Below, piece by piece: positions 59,101 through 64,000 of a DNA stretch of 64,000 bases; the stretch's first letter is position 1, and every line of letters starts with the position of its first letter. The DNA lies in the NCBI RefSeq assembly GCF_021976095.1, contig NW_025813487.1, positions 17,079,995 through 17,143,994 on the forward strand. Direction: 5' to 3'. The DNA is from Xenia sp. Carnegie-2017. Taxonomy: Eukaryota; Cnidaria; Anthozoa; Malacalcyonacea; Xeniidae. A program made the translations under genes and the position numbers. The notes beneath the pieces were generated by a model that was not told the DNA's origin, made no database searches, and saw only the letters and a list, made by a program, of their open reading frames with translations.

Positions 59101-62100
59101 TCAGTTAGAAAAGGTCAAAATGTGACAATAACCTGTGAATCAGATGGTTATCCTGAACCAACCTACACTATTTATCATAATGGTGCAGTTATCAGTAATA
59201 ATAAGACATACATCATTCAATCTGTCAACTTCAATAACGCTGGTTCATATCGTTGTGAAGCAAAGAATAAACTGGGAAATGATTCATCTGATGTTAAAAA
59301 TCTTACTATCATCAAAGGTAAAATTAAAATTTTACTTCATCAATTTTTGGGCTAGTATTCTACATTGTACTTGAACAAATTACGACTGTTCTGTTTCATT
59401 CCATTTGTACACGATAGTACAAGATTGTGCTGAACAATAAAGGTAGTTATGTATTTTTCTTTGTTGGCGAGGCTTAGATTCGTTGTTCTGAAAAACTACC
59501 ACTGTCAATTATGATTGACTCTTAAGCATACACCTCCTATGCCCCTTTCGCTGCCTACTGCGCTGACGTATGCATCTGTCGTCACCTAGCTGTTAACTTT
59601 TCCTATTGCATATCTCATTAAATAGGTTATCAAGAGCCTTCGACGACTATGATTTGTTTATAGTTCTTCGAAGACCAACGATAGTTGTTTAGGCTTTATA
59701 ATAAGTCAATATTGTTTATGTCTAGTCGGTCACGCGATTGACTTTCAAAATTTAAAAATTTATTATTAATATACATCTTGAAATTTGAGTGATTATTGTT
59801 ATGTTGTTGTTCTTTTCCAACATCAAAGTCTTTTATACAAATAAGATTTTCATTAAGACAATTGGTTAGTAATGCTGCGGTTTAATGCAAAAATCACATT
59901 GGATAGCAGTTTAGTGAAAAATTTCCACTGATCTGGACTTTTAGCGAGTGATGAGCGGGCTTACTGCTGGCTTGTGACTGGTTAGGGTATCGATCCAACA
60001 ATCCTAAGAAACTGCACCTAACACTAACGAATACTCTCATTATTAATTTTCTTTTTCATTACTAATTTAAGAAAGGAATATTTTCTGTTTTTAATTTCAG
60101 TGAAACTAAAGGTGGTAATTAATTGTTCAAAACCTCTGGTTGTGAATGAAGGTGATAATGTATCATGTGTATGTAGAGGTGAAGGAGGTAACCCTCTTGC
60201 TAATGTCACATGGTTTGATAAAGATAACAACATAATTGGTGATGTTGGAGTTGTAAATAAGACATTAGTAATCACTAATGTTACATTGAATGATGGTGGA
60301 AATTTTACATGTAAAGCACAAAGTTATAATGATCCACGTTTTACAGATGAAAAATCTATTGAAGTAACAGTGAAAGCTACTTGTAAGTTTGTAAGACAGC
60401 ATTTCAGATCTCATTATAAACGTTTGTGTAGGATATTTAGTATAATTTTATTCTTTACAGATCCACCACAACAAACCAATATCACCATCAGTCCAATGTC
60501 AGTTAGAAAAGGTCAAAATGTGACAATAACCTGTGAATCAGATGGTTATCCTGAACCAACCTACACTATTTATCATAATGGTGCAGTTATCAGCAATAAT
60601 AAGACATACATCATTCAATCTGTCAACTTCAATAACGCTGGTTCATATCGTTGTGAAGCAAAGAATAAACTGGGAAATGATTCATCTGATGTTAAAAATC
60701 TTACTATCATCAAAGGTAAAATTAAAATTTTACTTCATCAATTTTTGGGCTAGTATTCTGCATTGTACATGAACAAATTACGACTGTTCAGTTTCATCCC
60801 ATTTGTACACGATAGTACAAGATTGTGCTGAACAATGAAGATAGTTATATATTTTTCTTTGTTGGCGAGATTCAGATTCGTTGTGCTGAAAGACTACTAC
60901 TGCCAATTATGATTGACTCTTAAGCCTACGCCTCATATACCCCTTTCGCTGCCTACTGCACTGACGTATGCATCTGTCGTCACCTAGCTGTTCACTTTGC
61001 CTATTGTATATCCTCATTAAATAGGTTATCAAGGTCTTAGACGACTATGATTTGTTTATATTTCTTCGAAGACCAATGATAGTTGTTTAGGCTTCATAAT
61101 AAGTCAATATCCTTTAGGCTTAGTCGGTCACGCGATTGACTTTCAAAATTTTAAAAATTATTATTAATATGCATCTTGAAAGTTGAATGATTATTGTTAT
61201 GTTGTTGTTCTTTTCCAACATCAAAGTCTTTTTTACAAATGAAATTTTCATTAAGCAAGTTGGTTAATAGTGCAATGGTTTAATGCAAAAATCTCATTGG
61301 ATAGCAGTTTAGTGAAAAATTTCCACTAATTATTACTTTTAGCGACTGATAAGCGGGCTTTGTGCTGGCTTGTGACTGGTTAGGGTATCGATCCAACACT
61401 CCTAAGAAAATGCACCTAACACTAACGAATACTCTCATTATTAATTTTCTTTTTCATAACTAATTTAAGAAAGGAATATTTTCTGTTTTTAATTTCAGTG
61501 AAACCAAAGGTGGTAATTAATTGTTCAAAACCTCTGGTTGTGAATGAAGGTGATAATGTATCATGTGTATGTAGAGGTGAAGGAGGTATCCCTCCTGCTA
61601 ATGTCACATGGTTTGATAAAAATAACAACATAATTGGTGATGTTGGAGTTGTAAGTAAGACATTAGTAATCACTAATGTTACATTGAATGATGGTGGAAA
61701 TTACACATGTAAAGCACAAAGTTATAATGATCCACGTTTTAGAGATGAAAAATCTATTGAAGTAACAGTGAAAGCTACTTGTAAGTTTGTAAGACAGCAT
61801 TTCAGATCTCATTATAAACGTTTGTGTAGAATATTGAATTTAATTTTATTCTTTACAGATCCACCACAACAAACCAATATCACCATCAGTCCAATGTCAG
61901 TTAGAAAAGGTCAAAATGTGACAATAACCTGTGAATCAGATGGTTATCCTGAACCAACCTACACTATTTATCATAATGGTGCAGTTATCAGCAATAATAA
62001 GACATACATCATTCAATCTGTCAACTTCAATAACGCTGGTTCATATCGTTGTGAAGCAAAGAATAAACTGGGAAATGATTCATCTGATGTTAAAAATCTT

Positions 62101-63510
62101 ACTATCATCAAGGTAAAATTAAAATTTTACTTCATCAATTTTTGGGCTAGTATTCTGCATTGTACATGAACAAATTACGACTGTTCAGTTTCATCCCATT
62201 TGTACACGATAGTACAAGATTGTGCTGAACAATGAAGATAGTTATATATTTTTCTTTGTTGGCGAGATTCAGATTCGTTGTGCTGAAAGACTACTACTGC
62301 CAATTATGATTGACTCTTAAGCCTACGCCTCATATACCCCTTTCGCTGCCTACTGCACTGACGTATGCATCTGTCGTCACCTAGCTGTTCACTTTGCCTA
62401 TTGTATATCCTCATTAAATAGGTTATCAAGGTCTTAGACGACTATGATTTGTTTATATTTCTTCGAAGACCAATGATAGTTGTTTAGGCTTCATAATAAG
62501 TCAATATCCTTTAGGCTTAGTCGGTCACGCGATTGACTTTCAAAATTTTAAAAATTATTATTAATATGCATCTTGAAAGTTGAATGATTATTGTTATGTT
62601 GTTGTTCTTTTCCAACATCAAAGTCTTTTTTACAAATGAAATTTTCATTAAGCAAGTTGGTTAATAGTGCAATGGTTTAATGCAAAAATCTCATTGGATA
62701 GCAGTTTAGTGAAAAATTTCCACTAATTATTACTTTTAGCGACTGATAAGCGGGCTTTGTGCTGGCTTGTGACTGGTTAGGGTATCGATCCAACACTCCT
62801 AAGAAAATGCACCTAACACTAACGAATACTCTCATTATTAATTTTCTTTTTCATAACTAATTTAAGAAAGGAATATTTTCTGTTTTTAATTTCAGTGAAA
62901 CCAAAGGTGGTAATTAATTGTTCAAAACCTCTGGTTGTGAATGAAGGTGATAATGTATCATGTGTATGTAGAGGTGAAGGAGGTATCCCTCCTGCTAATG
63001 TCACATGGTTTGATAAAGATAACAACATAATTGGTGATGTTGGAGTTGTAAGTAAGACATTAGTAATCACTAATGTTACATTGAATGATGGTGGAAATTA
63101 CACATGTAAAGCACAGAGTTATAATGATCAACGTTATAGAGATGAAAAATCCATTGAAATAACAGTGACACCTACATGTAAGTTTGCTAGGCGGCATTTC
63201 AGATCTCATTATAAACGTTTGTGTAGGATATTTAGTATAATTTTATTCTTTACAGATCCACCACAACAAACCAATATCACCATCAGTCCAATGTCATTGA
63301 AAAAAGGTCAAACTGTGACAATAACCTGTGAATCAGATGGTTATCCTGAACCAACCTACACTATTTATCACAATGGTGCAGTTATCAGTAATAATAAGAC
63401 ATACATCATTCAATCTGTCAACTTCAATAACGCTGGTTCATATCGTTGTGAAGCAAAGAATAAACTGGGAAGCGATTTATCTGATGTTGAAAATCTTACT
63501 ATCATCACAG
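47121..63510 (+). CDS. Gene D: giant IgSF receptor, 5' part (2 V, 7 Ig, 6 I-set exons; continues past window)
   Basis: Predicted exon order: signal 47121-47178; V 50046-50393; Ig 51573-51854; I-set 51933-52187; V 52845-53192; Ig 55665-55940; Ig 56651-56926; I-set 57014-57268; then four Ig/I-set pairs at 58706, 60101, 61499 and 62896. Internal exons are phase 1-1, except the 61859 I-set, which is 254 nt. If all were used, the ectodomain would have 15 domains. Alternative use of cassettes, or more than one gene, is possible; no second signal exon was found. The window ends in an intron that in gene A precedes the TM exon by about 0.5 kb. Confidence 0.7.
47944..48070. repeat. 31-bp tandem repeat, four units
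   Basis: The unit CAGTGAGTAAACGTCTCTG... recurs at 47946, 47977, 48008 and 48039 with G/A variants and no spacers. Confidence 0.95.
48470..48949 (-). mobile_element. Penelope-like element 3' end with 5' inversion
   Basis: Minus strand 48880-48646 encodes the C-terminal part of a GIY-YIG endonuclease (HLGISPLTGNQVSHPASSSI..., FKIISSSDDTYELSIHESLLINKYKPSLN). The GIY-YIG start SYVGQTTRHLHTRFSEQ is on the opposite strand at about 48900-48949, so the 5' part is inverted. Downstream on the minus strand (48523-48491) is CTGAAGATG...GACGAAACG, the hammerhead-like 3' motif common to Penelope elements. Confidence 0.82.
48950..48973 (+). repeat. Degenerate telomere-like repeat
   Basis: Four hexamers TTAGGG, TTACGG, TTACGG, TTAGCG abut the inverted Penelope fragment. 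Confidence 0.6.
50046..50393 (+). CDS. Gene D exon 2: first V-like domain, Cys-less
   Basis: 116 codons, phase 1-1. FTFLPGETNNITWTF, NWFFIGSSDGSPQTRLAF, YDVYKPSTLLLRNINQSYDGTYEFRLARK. There is no cysteine; the F strand reads YEFRL. About six residues longer than in genes A and B. Confidence 0.78.
50394..51572. other. Gene D intron
   Basis: AT-rich. A CTGAAGATGG...GCCGAGACCC word at 51320-51350 resembles the Penelope 3' motif. No gene recognised. Confidence 0.5.
51573..51854 (+). CDS. Gene D exon 3: Ig domain (four-Cys type)
   Basis: 94 codons: ISC, SCVC, YRC; NVTWFDKDNN. Phase 1-1. Charge changes relative to its relatives (RGKGG, VKLNNGG). Confidence 0.87.
51933..52187 (+). CDS. Gene D exon 4: I-set-like domain
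   Basis: 85 codons; LTITCESDGYPEP and SYRCEAKNKLEND. Ends ATTACAG|GTAAAA, giving an in-frame join to the second V exon. Confidence 0.87.
52845..53192 (+). CDS. Gene D exon 5: second V-like domain, Cys-less
   Basis: 116 codons, a close relative of exon 2 (FAFLPGETHNITWTFDDDL, RDWFFTGSSNGSQSTLLA, YDVYKPSTLRLRNITHSYDGTYEFRL). Differences cluster in the C'-D region (FENSNVLKSSAQIPP versus FLDLPLIKLNAPILP). Its upstream intron is also duplicated. Confidence 0.8.
53459..54480 (-). mobile_element. ZMYM1-like hAT relic in gene D intron
   Basis: An hAT-type end CAGAGGCGGTTCTAG lies at 53459. Minus-strand fragments include RRHRDD, VGNF, AGDQTLENH, IKEYCQDKPKN and LCKTRWVERVYILETFERL, landmarks of the DUF4371/dimerisation region. 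Many stops are present. The other end was lost, replaced by an LTR-retrotransposon fragment. Confidence 0.75.
54530..55070 (+). pseudogene. Ty3/Gypsy integrase relic
   Basis: Plus-strand traces read VQTVKNILKKCKANGQDRQEYLALLDYRNTPIDGVSPAQAAF: the integrase C-terminal core (normally 'AERTVQTVKxLLKK...LALLxYRNTP'), followed by decayed RFRQDS. No LTRs seen. Confidence 0.8.
55071..55664. other. Gene D intron remainder
   Basis: No recognised feature; one small open frame (55213-55401) without a family. Confidence 0.5.
55665..55940 (+). CDS. Gene D exon 6: Ig domain, diverged
   Basis: 92 codons, phase 1-1. INC, SCVC and YRC kept; the C'-D region is distinct (NTTVRVFGVKNATLVITDVKVNDNG), and the exon lacks the last two residues of its relatives. 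Confidence 0.85.
55941..56650. other. Gene D intron
   Basis: AT-rich, unique, no recognised feature. Confidence 0.5.
56651..56926 (+). CDS. Gene D exon 7: Ig domain, diverged
   Basis: 92 codons, phase 1-1. FNC, SCVC and YRC; ESDSVSC and VESATLVITGTSPNDRG differ from the other exons, while the B-C block is nucleotide-identical apart from one codon (ATC for AAC). Confidence 0.85.
57014..57268 (+). CDS. Gene D exon 8: chimeric I-set-like domain
   Basis: 85 codons. The first 20 (DQPRTTTITLSKIDAKIGES region) share nothing obvious with other I-set exons. From VTITCESDGYPEP on, it is essentially identical to them, as is the following intron. This marks a conversion or unequal-crossover boundary inside the exon near 57070. 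Confidence 0.87.
57490..58190. repeat. 54-bp minisatellite, about 12 units
   Basis: The unit contains TTCGCTGCCTGCTG, GCTGACGTGTATGCATG and TCTTTACTCCTCATATA. Early units repeat exactly every 54 bp (TTTACT at 57531, 57585, 57639); later ones have small deletions. One unit only is present at the same intron position after the I-set exons at 41549, 59063, 60461 and 61859. Confidence 0.95.
58706..58987 (+). CDS. Gene D cassette 1 Ig domain
   Basis: 94 codons; INC, SCVC, YTC; NVTVNDGGNYTCKAQ. Phase 1-1. Confidence 0.87.
59063..59317 (+). CDS. Gene D cassette 1 I-set-like domain
   Basis: 85 codons with the MSVRKGQNVTITC start and SYRCEAKNKLGND. The acceptor differs from its relatives (TTCTATACAG rather than TTCTTTACAG). 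Confidence 0.87.
60101..60382 (+). CDS. Gene D cassette 2 Ig domain
   Basis: 94 codons. VKLKVV start, GNPLANVTW (Pro to Leu), F-strand NFTC with Phe for Tyr. Phase 1-1. Confidence 0.87.
60461..60715 (+). CDS. Gene D cassette 2 I-set-like domain
   Basis: 85 codons, nearly identical to cassettes 1 and 3; ends ATCAAAG|GTAAAA. Confidence 0.87.
61499..61780 (+). CDS. Gene D cassette 3 Ig domain
   Basis: 94 codons; GGIPPANVTWFDKNNN. Phase 1-1, all cysteines kept. Confidence 0.87.
61859..62112 (+). CDS. Gene D cassette 3 I-set-like domain with 1-nt deletion
   Basis: 254 nt instead of 255: ATCAAG|GTAAAA where its relatives have ATCAAAG|GTAAAA. Protein up to TIIK is intact with both cysteines. Splicing to the next Ig exon (TGAAACC...) would place TGA in frame at once. 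Confidence 0.85.
62896..63177 (+). CDS. Gene D cassette 4 Ig domain
   Basis: 94 codons. Its 3' end (QRYRDEKSIEITVTPT, then GTAAGTTTGCTAGGCGG) matches gene A exon 3 rather than cassettes 1-3, so it is a mosaic. Confidence 0.87.
63256..63510 (+). CDS. Gene D cassette 4 I-set-like domain
   Basis: 85 codons; MSLKKGQTVTITC, NKLGSDLSDVENLTIIT; ends ATCACAG|GTAAAA like gene A exon 5. The downstream intron follows gene A from here on. Confidence 0.87.
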
Positions 63511-64000
63511 GTAAAATTAAAATCTTACTTTTATCAATTTTTGACATAGTATCCTACTTTGTACTTAAATCAGAATTATTTACGACTTGTCAATGTTTAT
63601 CTTCCATTGACTTGCATGTGTACACGATATTACAAGATTGTAAAAAAGTCTTTTTTACAAATGAAAATTTTCATAAAGTAAATTGCTTTATGAAGCAGCG
63701 GCCAAAAATCTCATTAGTTACCAAATTAGTGGGAAAATTCCACTAATCTGAACTTTTACTGACTAGCGCGCTGTGCGCTGGTTTGTAAGTGATTTGGACA
63801 TGGCCATTCTTACGCTAGTCGTAGTTTGGCCGTCTAAAATTGTGATCGTACTCAAATTGTAAATCAGCTACTGCGCGTGCTCTATGGACTCAGACTGCTT
63901 CACCCGGATCCGTGGCATCAAATTTTGCCTTTTTTATCGTTCTTTTCATCGTTGTGAAGCAAAGTTTACACTGGGCAAAGATTTGATGTTAAGGATTTCA
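63511..64000. other. Gene D intron homologous to gene A last intron
   Basis: Matches 19562-20070, including the I-set remnant GTTGTGAAGCAAAG near 63950. No TM exon before the window end. Confidence 0.8.

Larger units (their letters stand above)
58706..63510 (+). repeat. Four tandem Ig/I-set cassettes, period 1395-1398 bp
   Basis: Cassette starts at 58706, 60101, 61499 and 62896. Each has a 282-nt Ig exon, a 75-79-nt intron, a 254/255-nt I-set exon and a long intron of about 780 bp. Units 3 and 4 share an intron that reads identically over long stretches (61020-61410 versus 62417-62807), pointing to very recent duplication. Confidence 0.96.

Overview
The window is AT-rich eukaryotic (metazoan) DNA. 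Short coding exons are bounded by GT/AG introns, the genes encode multi-domain immunoglobulin-superfamily (IgSF) receptors, and the rest is mostly animal-type transposable elements (Copia, hAT, Ginger, a Penelope-like element, LINEs). My best guess is a cnidarian, because clustered, rapidly duplicating IgSF receptors with tyrosine-motif tails are a known feature of cnidarian allorecognition complexes. This is inference; nothing here fixes the species.

Layout. (1) 1-14053: the 5' flank of receptor gene A, filled with young insertions: a CACAG...CTGTG terminal-inverted-repeat (TIR) element (217-2646), a 5'-truncated LINE (3126-5493) and a complete Copia retrotransposon (6399-14048) that itself carries a nested hAT (9037-12195). 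(2) 14448-20976: gene A, with six coding exons for signal peptide, Cys-less V-like domain, Ig, Ig, I-set and a TM + ITAM-like tail. (3) 21815-35000: a destroyed further receptor copy, split by a ZMYM1-like hAT (from 22062) and a Ginger element (27078-34417) with perfect 73-bp TIRs and a CCGC target-site duplication. (4) 35724-44283: a segmental duplicate of region 1-21815 without most of the insertions, containing gene B (37642-43517), the best-preserved receptor. (5) 44284-47120: 3' flank, a small hAT MITE and an orphan V pseudo-exon. (6) 47121 to the right edge: gene D, a giant receptor with a signal peptide, [V-Ig-I-set], [V-Ig-Ig-I-set] and four near-identical [Ig-I-set] cassettes repeated every 1.40 kb. 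Its transmembrane exon should lie just beyond the window.

How the genes work together. All receptor exons after the signal exon are phase 1-1, so any subset splices in frame (with one exception, a 1-nt deletion at 62112). The cytoplasmic tails carry four evenly spaced YxxL motifs arranged as two consecutive ITAMs. The N-terminal V-like domains lack both canonical cysteines, with Trp in the B-strand Cys position. Cassette duplication, apparent gene-conversion tracts and in-frame modular exons together look like a diversifying self/non-self or immune receptor locus. It is analogous to the Alr genes of the Hydractinia allorecognition complex, but orthology is not shown here.

Transposon junctions are unusually readable, because the duplicated region supplies empty sites: target-site duplications could be read for the LINE (18 bp), Copia (5 bp, one mismatch), nested hAT (8 bp), hAT MITE (8 bp) and Ginger (4 bp).
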